A DNA stretch of 64,000 nucleotides from Burkholderiales bacterium (GCA_017307855.1 JAFKGD010000002.1:558001-622000); one strand, 5' to 3'. Counted from the stretch's first letter, positions 45,560 to 54,775 are shown. Notes: generated from the letters alone by a model not told the origin. Program-made: numbers and translations.

Positions 45560-48358
45560 TCAATGCGCCTTGTCCCAATTGGGACCGACGCCCACCTCTG
45601 CCAGCAGCGGCACCTTGAGTTCGGCCACGCCCGCCATGATCGCGGGGATCTCGCGCCGCACCCAGTCTTCCTTCTCTGCGGGCAGCTCGAACACCAGTTC
45701 GTCGTGCACCTGCAGGATCATCAGCACGCCGTTGTTCTCGGCGTCGAGCACCTGCTGCACCTTGTTCATGCTGAGCTTGATCAGGTCGGCCGCCGTGCCT
45801 TGCATGGGCGCGTTGATGGCGGCGCGCTCGGCGCCGGCGCGGCGCGGGCCGTTGGGCGAGTTGATCTCGGGCAGATACAGCCGCCGGCCGAACACCGTCT
45901 CGACATAGCCGCGCTCCTTGGCGCTGGCGCGGGTCTCGTCCATGTAGTGCTTCACGCCCGCGAAGCGCTGGAAGTAGCGGTCGATGTAATTCTTGGCGGC
46001 CGTGTTGTCGATGCCGAGGTTCCTGGCCAGGCCATAGCTGCTCATGCCGTAGATCAGTCCGAAGTTGATGACCTTGGCGTAGCGGCGCTGCTCGCTCGTG
46101 ACTTCATCGACGGCCACGCCGAACACCTCGGCCGCGGTGGCCTTGTGCACGTCCACGCCTTCGTGGAAGGCGCGCAGCAGGGCCTCGTCGCCGCTGATGT
46201 GGGCCATGATGCGCAGCTCGATCTGCGAGTAGTCGGCGCTGGCGATCAGGCGCCCCTCGGGCGCGACGAAGGCCTCGCGCACGCGGCGGCCCTCGGGCGT
46301 GCGGATGGGGATGTTCTGCAGGTTGGGGTCGTTGCTCGACAGCCGGCCGGTCACGGCCACCGCCTGCGCGTAATGCGTGTGCACGCGGCCGGTGCGCGGC
46401 AGCGCCATCTGTGCGAGCTTGTCGGTGTAGGTGCCCTTGAGCTTGGAGAGGCCCCGGTGTTCGAGGATGCGTGCCGGCAGCGGATAGTCCTCGGCCAGCT
46501 TCTCCAGCACTTCCTCGTCGGTGCTGGGCGCGCCGGTGGCGGTCTTCTTGACGACGGGCAGGCCGAGCTTGGTGAAGAAGATCTCGGCGATCTGTTTGGG
46601 GCTGCCCAGGTTGAAGGGCTGGCCGGCGATCTCGTGCGCTTCCTGTTCGAGCTGCAGGATGCGCTGGCCCAGCGCATGGCTCTGCGCGGCCAGCGTGGGC
46701 GCGTCGATCAGCACGCCGTTGCGCTCCATGCGGAACAGGGTTTCGCTTGACTGCATTTCCAGCTCGTAGACGAAGCGCAGGCGCTCGTCGGCCTCCAGCT
46801 TCGGCCACAGCGTGCGGTGCACGTCCAGCGTCTGGTCGGAGTCTTCGCATGAATACTCGGCGGCCTTCTCGATCGCCACCTGGCTGAACGGGATCTGGTG
46901 CGCGCCCTTGCCGCACAGGTCTTCGTAGCCGATGCCGCTGCGGCCCAGGTGGCGCTCGGCCAGGCTGGCCAGGCCGTGGGGCTTGTGCACTTCGAGCACG
47001 TAGCTCTGCAGCATGGTGTCGTGCGCGTAGCCCTGCACGTCGATGCCGTGGTTGGCGAACACGTGGCGGTCGTACTTGATGTGCTGGCCCAGCTTCTGGC
47101 GGCCGGCGTCTTCGAGCCAGGGCTTGAGCTTCGCCAGCACCTCGGCCAGCGGCAACTGCTCGGGCGCGTCGGGGTAGCTGTGCATCAGCGGCACGTAGGC
47201 GGCCTCGCCCGGCTCGACGCTGAAGCTCAGGCCCACGATCTCGGCCACCATCTCGTCGAGCGAGGTGGTCTCGGTATCGATGGCGGCCAGCTCGGCGGCC
47301 TGCAGCTTCGCCAGCCAGGCATCGAAGGCGTCCCAGGTCAGCACGGTGTCGTAGCGCAGGTTGGTGGCCTCTCGCGCGGGCGCCATGTCGGGCTCGTCGA
47401 ACAGGCCGGCGGATTCGCCGGGGCCGAGCTTCTTCTTGCTGCGTTGCTCCTCGATGAGCTCCGGCGGCACGGCCTGTCCGGCCAGCGTCTTCACCAGGCC
47501 CTTGAAGCCGTACTTCTCGCTGAAGACACGCAGCGCGTCGCTGTCCTGCCCGCCGATGGCCAGCGCGTCCAGCGCGGGCAGGCCGGCCACGTGGGCCGCC
47601 AGGTCGCAGTCGGTCTTGATGGTGACGAGCGAGCGGCCCGTCGGCAGCCAGTCGCGCGCGTTGCGCAAGTTTTCGCCGGCCACGCCCTTGATCTCGGCGG
47701 CACGCTCCATCAGCGCGTCGAGCGAGCCGTATTCGAGCAGCCACTTGGCCGCTGTCTTGGGGCCCACCTTGGGCACGCCCGGCACGTTGTCCACGCTGTC
47801 GCCCACCAGGGTCTGGTAGTCGATCATCAGCGCGGGTGGCACGCCGAATTCGGCCGTCACGCCGGCCACGTCGCGACGGCGGTCGTTCATGGTGTCGATC
47901 ACGGTGACGTGCTCGTCGACCAGTTGCGACAAGTCCTTGTCGCCGCTGGAGATGATCACCTCCACGCCCTGCGCGGCCGCCGCGCGGGCCAGGGTGCCGA
48001 TCACGTCGTCGGCCTCCACCTGCGGCACCGCCAGCACCGGCCAGCCCAGCAGGCGCACCACCTCGTGGATGGGCTCGATCTGCGCGCGCAGATCGTCGGG
48101 CATGGGCGAGCGGTTGGCCTTGTACTCGGGATAGATGTCGTCGCGGAACGTGGGGCCGGAGGCATCGAAGATGCAGGCCGCGTAGTCGGCGCGCACATCC
48201 TTGCGCAGCTTCTGCATCATGTTGATCATGCCGCGGATGGCGCCGGTGGCGGGACTGTGCGGATCGCCGGGCACCGCGCGCAGGTCGGGCATGGCGTGGA
48301 AGGCGCGGTAGAGGTAGCTGGAGCCATCCACCAGCACGAGGGTTTTCTTTTCGCTCAT
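45560..48358 (-). CDS. polA: DNA polymerase I
   Basis: This 932-residue, three-domain polymerase includes an N-terminal 5'-3' nuclease (LVLVDGSSYLYRAFHAMP; VPGVPKVGPKTAAKWL), an intact 3'-5' proofreading domain with AIDTETTSLDEM (the DxE motif present), and the polymerase domain with IASADYSQIELRIMAHISGDEALL, RYAKVINFGLIYGMSSYGLA (O-helix) and the metal-binding QVHDELVFE near the C-terminus. Repair and Okazaki-fragment processing are expected roles. The ATG at 48358 (MSEKKTLVLV) is standard. It is divergent from the DUF2782 gene and convergent with the DUF2269 gene. Confidence 0.97.
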   Translation of the reverse strand: MSEKKTLVLVDGSSYLYRAFHAMPDLRAVPGDPHSPATGAIRGMINMMQKLRKDVRADYAACIFDASGPTFRDDIYPEYKANRSPMPDDLRAQIEPIHEVVRLLGWPVLAVPQVEADDVIGTLARAAAAQGVEVIISSGDKDLSQLVDEHVTVIDTMNDRRRDVAGVTAEFGVPPALMIDYQTLVGDSVDNVPGVPKVGPKTAAKWLLEYGSLDALMERAAEIKGVAGENLRNARDWLPTGRSLVTIKTDCDLAAHVAGLPALDALAIGGQDSDALRVFSEKYGFKGLVKTLAGQAVPPELIEEQRSKKKLGPGESAGLFDEPDMAPAREATNLRYDTVLTWDAFDAWLAKLQAAELAAIDTETTSLDEMVAEIVGLSFSVEPGEAAYVPLMHSYPDAPEQLPLAEVLAKLKPWLEDAGRQKLGQHIKYDRHVFANHGIDVQGYAHDTMLQSYVLEVHKPHGLASLAERHLGRSGIGYEDLCGKGAHQIPFSQVAIEKAAEYSCEDSDQTLDVHRTLWPKLEADERLRFVYELEMQSSETLFRMERNGVLIDAPTLAAQSHALGQRILQLEQEAHEIAGQPFNLGSPKQIAEIFFTKLGLPVVKKTATGAPSTDEEVLEKLAEDYPLPARILEHRGLSKLKGTYTDKLAQMALPRTGRVHTHYAQAVAVTGRLSSNDPNLQNIPIRTPEGRRVREAFVAPEGRLIASADYSQIELRIMAHISGDEALLRAFHEGVDVHKATAAEVFGVAVDEVTSEQRRYAKVINFGLIYGMSSYGLARNLGIDNTAAKNYIDRYFQRFAGVKHYMDETRASAKERGYVETVFGRRLYLPEINSPNGPRRAGAERAAINAPMQGTAADLIKLSMNKVQQVLDAENNGVLMILQVHDELVFELPAEKEDWVRREIPAIMAGVAELKVPLLAEVGVGPNWDKAH

Positions 48359-48419
48359 GGGGGGATTCTGCCGCGCGGAAGCGGCAAACCGCCTACAGGG
48401 GCCGCCGGGACGGGCCGCC

Positions 48420-48425
48420 TACAAT
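48420..48425 (+). promoter_or_regulatory. -10-like TACAAT before the DUF2782 gene
   Basis: TACAAT ends 9 nt before the ATG at 48435, leaving a leader of about 3 nt and no Shine-Dalgarno sequence. It is one of the six similar arrangements in the window. Confidence 0.4.
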
Positions 48426-48434
48426 CGCCGGATC

Positions 48435-48791
48435 ATGCGCGCCAGCACCCGCCCCCTCCTCCGCCTTGTTCCGATCCTCCTGTCCGCCGTCTGCGGCGTG
48501 GCTGCGGCCCAGGCGCCGGCCACCCCGTCGGGCGAGCTGGCGCGCGAGCAGACGCCCGGCGGCGCGGCCAACCAGCGGGCCGAGCGCATCGTGACCGAAG
48601 ACGCCGGCTCCCGCGTCGAGGAACTGCGCGTGGGCGGCCAGACGCAAAGCATCACCGTGCAGCCCAAGGCCGACGTGCCGGCCTACGAAGTCAAGCCGGT
48701 CGATGGCATCCGCGCCCGCCCCAACAACCTGCAGGGCGAGCGTGACGGCTCCGGCGGCGGTTCCAGGGTCTGGAACATCCGCAACTTCTGA
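48435..48791 (+). CDS. DUF2782-family exported protein
   Basis: This 118-residue protein has an N-terminal signal (MRASTRPLLRLVPILLSAVCGVAAAQ, cleavage near 26) and the DUF2782 core: RIVTEDAGSRVEELRVGGQTQSITVQPKADVPAYEV, near 51-86. Function unknown. The gene is usually found between polA and thrB in Betaproteobacteria, as here. The thrB ATG follows 13 bp later, so the two are probably cotranscribed. Confidence 0.85.
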   Translation: MRASTRPLLRLVPILLSAVCGVAAAQAPATPSGELAREQTPGGAANQRAERIVTEDAGSRVEELRVGGQTQSITVQPKADVPAYEVKPVDGIRARPNNLQGERDGSGGGSRVWNIRNF

Positions 48792-48804
48792 CCGCCGCGC
48801 TTCC

Positions 48805-49758
48805 ATGGCAGTCTTCACGGAGGTCCCGCAGGACGAGGCGCGCGCGCTCCTGCAACGCCTGTCGCTGGGCGAACTGCGCGAATTGCGCGGCATCGAGGGC
48901 GGCATCGAGAACACCAACTACTTCGTCACCACGGAGTCGGGCGACGAGTACGTGCTCACGCTGTTCGAGCGCCTCACGGCGCAGCAGCTGCCGTTCTACC
49001 TGCACCTGATGAAGCATCTGGCGCTGGCCGGCATTCCGGTGCCCGACCCGCGCGCGGATTCGGCCGGCGACATCCTGCTGTCGCTGTGCGGCAAGCCGGC
49101 CGCGCTGGTCAACCGCCTGGCCGGCCGCAGCCAGCTCGCCCCCGAAGCCGTGCACTGCGCCGCCGTGGGCGACATGCTCGCGCGCATGCACCTGGCCGGT
49201 CAGGACTACCAGCGCAGCCAGCCCAATCTGCGCGGCCTGCCGTGGTGGAACGAGACGGTGCCGGTGGTGCTGCCGCACCTGCAGGAGTCGCAACGCGCGC
49301 TGATCCTTTCCGAGCTGGCCTACCAGAATCACGTGGCCGCGCAGCCCGCCTATGCGGCGCTGCCGCGCGGCCCGGTGCACGCCGACCTGTTCCGCGACAA
49401 CGTCATGTTCGACGGCGATCGCCTGACCGGCTTCTTCGACTTCTACTTCGCCGGCGTCGACACTTTCCTGTTCGACCTGGCCGTGTGCCTGAACGACTGG
49501 TGCATCACGCTCGACGATGGCGCGCACGAGCCGCTGCGCGCCGCGGCGCTGCTGGATGCCTACCAGGTCGTGCGCCCGCTGCAGGCGGCCGAACGGCAAT
49601 TGCTGCCGGCCATGCTGCGCGCCGGCGCGCTGCGGTTCTGGGTGTCGCGCCTGTGGGACTTCCACCTGCCGCGCGAGGCATCGATGCTGGTGCCGCACGA
49701 TCCCGCGCACTTCGAGCGCGTGCTGCGCGGGCGCATTGCCCGTCCCGTCGCACCCTGA
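48805..49758 (+). CDS. thrB: Homoserine kinase, ThrB type II
   Basis: This 317-residue protein of the aminoglycoside-phosphotransferase/choline-kinase fold phosphorylates homoserine in threonine synthesis. Motifs are GGIENTNYFVTTESGDEYVLTLFE (32-55), the Brenner loop GPVHADLFRDNVMFDG and GFFDFYFAGVDTFLFDLA (the metal-binding DFY). The ATG at 48805 matches the conserved MAVFTEV start. It is in the polA-DUF2782-thrB neighbourhood common to Burkholderiales. Confidence 0.95.
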   Translation: MAVFTEVPQDEARALLQRLSLGELRELRGIEGGIENTNYFVTTESGDEYVLTLFERLTAQQLPFYLHLMKHLALAGIPVPDPRADSAGDILLSLCGKPAALVNRLAGRSQLAPEAVHCAAVGDMLARMHLAGQDYQRSQPNLRGLPWWNETVPVVLPHLQESQRALILSELAYQNHVAAQPAYAALPRGPVHADLFRDNVMFDGDRLTGFFDFYFAGVDTFLFDLAVCLNDWCITLDDGAHEPLRAAALLDAYQVVRPLQAAERQLLPAMLRAGALRFWVSRLWDFHLPREASMLVPHDPAHFERVLRGRIARPVAP

Positions 49759-49870
49759 CCGTCTCTTCCAAGGGCTTTGCCCGGTGCCTGCCGGGCGCCT
49801 GCTTGTTAAATTCCAGTGTCACCACCGGCCACATGACGACGGCACGGCGACCGAATCCTGTCCACCATCC

Positions 49871-50659
49871 ATGAAACTCAACCTGGTTCCCGCACGCACT
49901 GGCATCCAGTGGGTCAAGCTCGGCATCCGCACCTTCTGGCGACAGCCGCTGGCGTTGTCGGGCCTGTTCTTCCTCTACATCACGGCCGTGGCGCTGCTCT
50001 CGATGCTGCAATTCGTGGGCGCGGTGCTGGCGCTGGCGCTCACGCCGGCCGCCACGTTCGGCCTGATGGTGGCCACGCAGGAGGCGGTGCGCGGTCAGTT
50101 CCCCATGCCGGGCGTGCTGGTGAGCGCACTGCGCGCGGGCCGCGAGCGGCTGCGCGCCATCCTGCAACTGGGCGCCATGTACGCCGCCGGCGCGCTGCTG
50201 GTCACGCTGATCGTGCGCCTGGTCGTGCCCGCGCCGGTCGCCGCGCCGCAGCCCGGCGAACTGCCGCCCGGCCTGCTGCTCACGCTGCTGCTGCATGCGC
50301 CGCTGGCCATCGCCTTCTGGTTCGCGCCGGCGCTGGTGCACTGGCACGGCGTGCAGCCGGTCAAGAGCCTGTTTTTCAGCGTGGTGGCCGTGATGCGCAA
50401 TTTCTGGGCCTTCGCCGTCTATGCGCTGGCCTGGGGTGCAGTGATCCTGGCGGCGGGTTTTCTCGTAAGCATGGTGGCGCTGGCCATCGGCAACCCGGCC
50501 TGGGCGCCGGTGGTCATGATGCCGCTGGCTCTCATGGTGGCCGCCATGTTCTTCACGTCGATCTATTTCACCTTCGTGGATTGCTTCGGCGACCCTGATG
50601 CAACGGCGCCCACCGAGGTCCCCGCCTTCTCCGACAAACCCGACGAACCCACGCCATGA
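49871..50659 (+). CDS. BPSS1780-type membrane protein
   Basis: This 262-residue protein has about six helices. The N-terminus MKLNLVPARTGIQWVKLGIRTFWRQPLALSGLFFLY is the hallmark of the BPSS1780 family, which is largely restricted to Betaproteobacteria. Other segments, PAATFGLMVATQEAVRGQFP and FSVVAVMRNFWAFAVY, also fit. Function unknown. Its stop overlaps the ATG of the FecR-domain gene by 4 nt, so the two are probably coupled. Confidence 0.85.
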   Translation: MKLNLVPARTGIQWVKLGIRTFWRQPLALSGLFFLYITAVALLSMLQFVGAVLALALTPAATFGLMVATQEAVRGQFPMPGVLVSALRAGRERLRAILQLGAMYAAGALLVTLIVRLVVPAPVAAPQPGELPPGLLLTLLLHAPLAIAFWFAPALVHWHGVQPVKSLFFSVVAVMRNFWAFAVYALAWGAVILAAGFLVSMVALAIGNPAWAPVVMMPLALMVAAMFFTSIYFTFVDCFGDPDATAPTEVPAFSDKPDEPTP

Positions 50660-51387
50660 ACACACGCCGCCACCTGCCGTCCCCCGGATCCGACACGCAC
50701 ACCCTGCTGGGGCGCCGGGACGACGAAGTGCTGTGGTGGCGGCGGCGGGACATGCTGCGCGCTGCCGCGGCCTGGACGGCGCTGGGCGGCGCCGCGACGG
50801 CGTCGGCGCAGCAGCGCGGCAACGTGGTCCAGTTCCAGGGCGATGTGTTGGTCAACGACGCGCGCCTGGTGCCCGGCGCCTCGGTGCAGACAGGCGACAC
50901 CGTGCGCACGGGGCCGGGCTCGGTGGTCGTCTTCGTGATCGGCAACTCCGCCTTCCACGTGCGCCAGAACTCGTCCATCGTGGTCGAACGCGGCGCCCGG
51001 CTGCTGTCGGTGAGCCTGCTGCGTCTCATCACGGGCGCGGTGGTCAGCGTCTGGGGGCGCGGCGACAGCCGCAGCATCGTCACGCCGACGCTCACGGCCG
51101 GCATCCGCGGCACTGGCGTCTATGCCGAGGTGATACCCGGACAGGACGGCCGCACCTACTTCTGCAACTGCTACGGCACGGTGCAACTGGACGCGGGCGG
51201 CAGCCGGACGCTGTCCCAGGCCACCTACCACCAGCCGTTCTATGCCAATGCCCCGGGCGCGAGCGGCCCGCTCATCGAGCCCGGCCCCGCCATCAACCAC
51301 ACCGACGAGGAACTCGAATACCTCGCGGCACTGGTGCAGCAGCGCACGGCCTGGCAGATCACGGGGCGCAAGGTCAAGGGCTACTGA
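50656..51387 (+). CDS. Tat-exported FecR-domain protein
   Basis: This 243-residue protein has a twin-arginine signal (WWRRRDMLRAAAAWTALGGAATASAQ, near 27-52) followed by a FecR domain: PGASVQTGDTVRTGPGSVVVFVIGNSAFHVRQNSSIVVERG (about 74-115). No FecI sigma factor or TonB receptor is adjacent, so it is not a classical FecIR pair; stand-alone FecR proteins usually bind polymers or cell-envelope components. A Cys-rich YFCNCYGTVQL segment lies near residues 168-178. It overlaps the BPSS1780-type gene. Confidence 0.82.
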   Translation: MNTRRHLPSPGSDTHTLLGRRDDEVLWWRRRDMLRAAAAWTALGGAATASAQQRGNVVQFQGDVLVNDARLVPGASVQTGDTVRTGPGSVVVFVIGNSAFHVRQNSSIVVERGARLLSVSLLRLITGAVVSVWGRGDSRSIVTPTLTAGIRGTGVYAEVIPGQDGRTYFCNCYGTVQLDAGGSRTLSQATYHQPFYANAPGASGPLIEPGPAINHTDEELEYLAALVQQRTAWQITGRKVKGY

Positions 51388-51412
51388 GCCCTGGCCGGCG
51401 GCCCGTCAGGGC

Positions 51413-51694
51413 TCAGGCCTCGACCTTCACGCCTTTCCAGAACGCGACCCGGCCCTTGATCATCTCGGCTTCGGGCTTGGGATCGGCGTAGTACCAGGCG
51501 GCGTCGGCATTGAGTTCGCCATTCACCAGCAGCGAGTAATAGCTGGCCCGTCCCTTCCAGGGGCAGGTGGTGCTGTGGTTGCTGAACGTGACGAACTCGC
51601 GGTTGAGCGCGCTGTCCGGGAAGTAATGGTTGCCTTCGACCAGCACCGTGTCGTCGCTCTCGGCGATGGTCTGGCCGTTCCAGGTGGCTTTCAT
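51413..51694 (-). CDS. DUF427-family protein
   Basis: This 93-residue small beta-rich protein matches the DUF427 pattern: VLVEGNHYFPDSALN (18-32), then STTCPWKGRASYYSLLVNG (41-59) and WYYADPKPEA. The gene lies 47 bp downstream of egtD on the same strand, so it may be the last gene of an egt transcription unit. Function unknown. Confidence 0.88.
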   Translation of the reverse strand: MKATWNGQTIAESDDTVLVEGNHYFPDSALNREFVTFSNHSTTCPWKGRASYYSLLVNGELNADAAWYYADPKPEAEMIKGRVAFWKGVKVEA

Positions 51695-51741
51695 GGGTGT
51701 CCTCTCGCGATACGTGCGCGCGGCACGGGCCTCGTACGGTT

Positions 51742-52743
51742 TCAGGGCGGCGCGTCGAGCCAGTGAACGCCGAAGCGGCCCGCCGGGTCGCTCCACACCG
51801 GTCCGGGCCGCCAGCCGGCCTGACGGGCCAGGGCGTTGAGGCCCTCGGTGGTGAACTTGTGCGAGTTCTCGGTGTGCAGCGTCTGGCCGTGCTCGAACAC
51901 GAAGCGCTCGCCGCCCACGCTCACGGTCTGGCGGCGGCGACTGACCAGGTGCATCTCGATGCGCTGGAGCGGCGCATTGTAGAAGGCCGAATGGTCGAAG
52001 CCGTCGGCCACGTCGAAGTCGGCGCCGAGTTCACGGTTGGCGCGCGCCAGCAGGTTGAGGTTGAATGCCGCCGTCACGCCCTGCGCATCGTTGTAGGCCG
52101 CGTGCAGCTCGTGCGGCGCCTTCACGCGGTCCACGCCCAGCACCAGTGCGCCGCCGCGCAGCAACTGGGCGGCCATGCGCAGGAAATTGAGTGCTTCGCG
52201 CGGAGCGAAGTTGCCCAAGGTCGAGCCCGGGAAGAAGCCCACGCGCCGGCCGCCACCGCGCAAGGGGGCGGGCAGCGAGAGGCCCCGGGTGTAATCGCCC
52301 ACCACGGGCCGCACCTGCAGGCCCGGATAGTCGGCACGCAAGCCGGTCGCGGCCGCCTCGAGGTGGGCGCCGGAAATATCGATGGGCAGGAATCGCGCCG
52401 GCGATTCCATCGCGTCCAGCAACAGCCTGACCTTGGTGCAGGAGCCGGCGCCGAATTCGATCAGCTCGGCCTGGGGCCCCATGCGCCCGGCGATCTCGTC
52501 GGCATGCGCGTGCAGGATCGACATCTCGGTGCGCGTGGGGTAGTACTCGGGCAAGTCGCAGATGCGGTCGAACAGCGCCGAGCCCTCGGCGTCGTAGAAG
52601 TACTTCGGGGAGATGCTGCGCACCGGCTGGCGCAGCGCGGCCAGCAGGTCGCGCAGGAACAGCGTGGAGAACGCGCTGTCGTGATGTGCGTCGTCGATCG
52701 TGGCGACGGCCGGATCATCGTCCAGCAGGTTGCGTGTCAGCAT
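51742..52743 (-). CDS. egtD: L-histidine N-alpha-methyltransferase EgtD
   Basis: This 333-residue S-adenosylmethionine-dependent enzyme trimethylates histidine to hercynine, the first step of ergothioneine synthesis. The EgtD family features are RSISPKYFYDAEGSALFDRICDLPEYYPTRTE (42-73), the SAM site ELIEFGAGSCTKVRLLLDAM (about 92-111), and the histidine-binding NRELGADFDVADGFDHSAFYN and RIEMHL segments. Its start overlaps the egtB stop by 7 nt (52737-52743). Confidence 0.96.
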   Translation of the reverse strand: MLTRNLLDDDPAVATIDDAHHDSAFSTLFLRDLLAALRQPVRSISPKYFYDAEGSALFDRICDLPEYYPTRTEMSILHAHADEIAGRMGPQAELIEFGAGSCTKVRLLLDAMESPARFLPIDISGAHLEAAATGLRADYPGLQVRPVVGDYTRGLSLPAPLRGGGRRVGFFPGSTLGNFAPREALNFLRMAAQLLRGGALVLGVDRVKAPHELHAAYNDAQGVTAAFNLNLLARANRELGADFDVADGFDHSAFYNAPLQRIEMHLVSRRRQTVSVGGERFVFEHGQTLHTENSHKFTTEGLNALARQAGWRPGPVWSDPAGRFGVHWLDAPP

Positions 52744-54020
52744 GATGTGGAGTCCCTGGCCAGCCTGAGGCCGCTGAATTGCCAGCGGGCTGCCGGCGGA
52801 AAGAAATTGCGGTACGTGGGCCGCGCGTGGCCCTCGGGCGTGGCCAGGCTGCCGCCGCGCAGCACCACCTGGCCGACCATGAACTTGCCGTTGTATTCGC
52901 CGACGGCGCCGGGCAGCGCGCGGAAGCCGGGATAGGGGTCGTACGAAGAGCGCGTCCATTGCCAGGCATGGCCGGTCTGCTGGCGCAGGCGCGTGCCGTG
53001 GGCGCGGCTGGCGGCCTCCCATTCGAATTCGGTGGGCAGGCGGGCGCCCGCCCATTCGGCATAGGCGGCCGCTTCGTACAGGCTCAGTTGCGTGACGGGC
53101 GTGAGCGGATCCATGGGATGGGCGCCGCCCAGCCCGAAGACGTGCCACATGGCGGCATCGCGGCCCGGGCCCAGGCGTGGATCGTCGCCCTGCAGCCAGT
53201 AAGCCGGTGCCTGCCACCCCTGCTGCTGCACCAGCGCCCAGCCGTCCGACAGCCACAGCGACGCGCGCCGGTAACCGCCATCGGCAATGAAGGCCGCGTA
53301 TTCGCCGCAGGTGACCAGGCGATCGGCGATCTCGAACGGCTGCAGCAGCACCGCATGGCGCGGCGTCTCGTTGTCGAAGGCAAAGCCCTCGCCGTCGTGG
53401 CCCACGTGCTCGATGCCGCCAGCATGCGCGAGCCAGCGGATCGGCTCGCGCGGCTGGGCCAGCCTCAGCATGGGGGGTTCCACCGCTTCATAGGCTGGCA
53501 GCAGCGGGTTGCACCAGAAGGCATGAAGGATGTCGGTGAGCAGCAGTTCCTGGTGCTGCTGCTCGTGCTGCAGGCCCAGCACGACCAGCGTCTGCAGTGC
53601 AGGCTGCGACTCCATCGCGCCGGCCGCCATCAGCGTGTGCATGGCGTCGTCCACATGGCGGCGGTAGGCCAACACCTCGGTCTGCGAGGGTCGCGTGAGC
53701 AGACCGCGGCGCGGGCGCTCGTGACGCGGCCCGAGGGCTTCGTAGTACGAATTGAAGAGGTGGCCGAAGCGCGGATCGAACGCGCGGTAGCCCGGAGCGT
53801 GCGGCTGCAGCACGAACGCCTCGAAGAACCAGCTCGTGTGCGCCAGATGCCACTTGGTGGGACTGGCATCGGGCATCGACTGCACGCACTGGTCTTCGGC
53901 CGACAGCGGCCCTGCGAGAGCGAGCGAATGGCCGCGAACCCGGGCGTAGTCGCGTGCCAGCGGCGAGCGCTCGCGCGCCGCCACGGGCAGGGGATGGTTG
54001 TCGAGCAGCGATGCGGTCAT
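52737..54020 (-). CDS. egtB: Ergothioneine-synthesising sulfoxide synthase EgtB
   Basis: This 427-residue non-heme iron enzyme couples hercynine to a thiol substrate with sulfoxidation. The N-terminal DinB-like domain provides the iron ligands: WHLAHTSWFFE (His58 or His61) and GLQHEQQHQELLLTDI (His152, His156). The C-terminal formylglycine-generating-enzyme-like domain has ASLWLSDGWALVQQQGWQAP and GARLPTEFEWEAASR. A two-gene egtBD set with no adjacent egtA, egtC or egtE suggests a cysteine-using EgtB or dispersed partner genes. It overlaps egtD. Confidence 0.95.
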   Translation of the reverse strand: MTASLLDNHPLPVAARERSPLARDYARVRGHSLALAGPLSAEDQCVQSMPDASPTKWHLAHTSWFFEAFVLQPHAPGYRAFDPRFGHLFNSYYEALGPRHERPRRGLLTRPSQTEVLAYRRHVDDAMHTLMAAGAMESQPALQTLVVLGLQHEQQHQELLLTDILHAFWCNPLLPAYEAVEPPMLRLAQPREPIRWLAHAGGIEHVGHDGEGFAFDNETPRHAVLLQPFEIADRLVTCGEYAAFIADGGYRRASLWLSDGWALVQQQGWQAPAYWLQGDDPRLGPGRDAAMWHVFGLGGAHPMDPLTPVTQLSLYEAAAYAEWAGARLPTEFEWEAASRAHGTRLRQQTGHAWQWTRSSYDPYPGFRALPGAVGEYNGKFMVGQVVLRGGSLATPEGHARPTYRNFFPPAARWQFSGLRLARDSTSC

Positions 54021-54708
54021 GCGGCCGATCGCAGCGTATTGCCTTCGACGACGACACGCGAACCGGCAGCGGGGGCACTGGCCTGTTCCAGCGTGCGGAT
54101 GCTGCCGTCATCCATGCGTACGCGCACCTGGTAGACGGTCGTGCGCTTCACGTGTTTCTCGACTTCGTTGCCGGCGTAGCCGCCGCCGACGACACCCGCG
54201 ATGGTGGCCACGGTCTTGCCGCTGCCGCCGCCGATCTGGCTGCCCAGCAGGCCGCCCACGAGGCCGCCCGTGACCACGCCCACGCCGCTGGCTTCGCCTT
54301 GCGGGTCAAGGCACGCACCGATTCGACCGTGCCGCAGGTGGCACACACCTGTCGGCTGGACGCCACCACGGGCGCCTGCACAGGCCGTTGCGCGCGGACC
54401 GGCGCCGTGTCGGCACGCGCCTGCGGCGACACCACCACCGGTGCAGCGCCCGGCGCCACCGGCTGGAACGCGGCCGGAGCGCCGGCCTGCGCGTGCGCGC
54501 CGAAGGGGCCCGTGGCTGCGCCATCGTCGACGTGGCGCGCCACCATGGCACCGGCCAGGCCCACCACGACGAGCAGCAACAGGGCCAGGCCCGGGATCAG
54601 CGCGCTGCTGCGGCGAACGCGTTCCTGCCAGGGAATGGGTGCCTGCCAGCCCGGCGGCGGGCCGGCGTCGTAGGAAGTGCGGGGAGAGGAGGGATCAGGA
54701 GTAGTCAT
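54017..54708 (-). pseudogene. Glycine-zipper membrane protein disrupted by a -1 frameshift
   Basis: Two overlapping frames together make one protein: an N-terminal part (MTTPDPSSPRTSY..., one membrane helix LALLLLVVVGLAGAMVA, then a long Ala/Pro linker) and a C-terminal glycine-zipper part (GEASGVGVVTGGLVGGLLGSQIGGGSGK...) ending in RVVVEGNTLRSAA. The switch is near 54303-54312: the first frame reads ...CGTVESVRAL then loses homology, the second picks up ...DPQGEASGVG. The total of 692 nt is one short of a multiple of three. A one-base sequencing error or a true mutation are both possible. Related proteins are 2TM glycine-zipper (Rick_17kDa-like) outer-membrane lipoprotein-type proteins. The stop overlaps the egtB start. 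Confidence 0.72.
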
Positions 54709-54775
54709 GGGAAGAGCTCCAGGACTGTTGGGAACCGGATGGCGGCGCACACGGCGCCGCTTCGGCGATGGCCTG

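Noticed and set aside
46898..48745. 615-codon plus-strand frame over polA
   Set aside because: Antisense shadow of DNA polymerase I; it also runs over the divergent polA-DUF2782 promoter.
49779..49796. Terminator after thrB
   Set aside because: GCCCGG/CCGGGC forms a stem, but no T run follows; it could be a structured leader or chance in GC-rich DNA.
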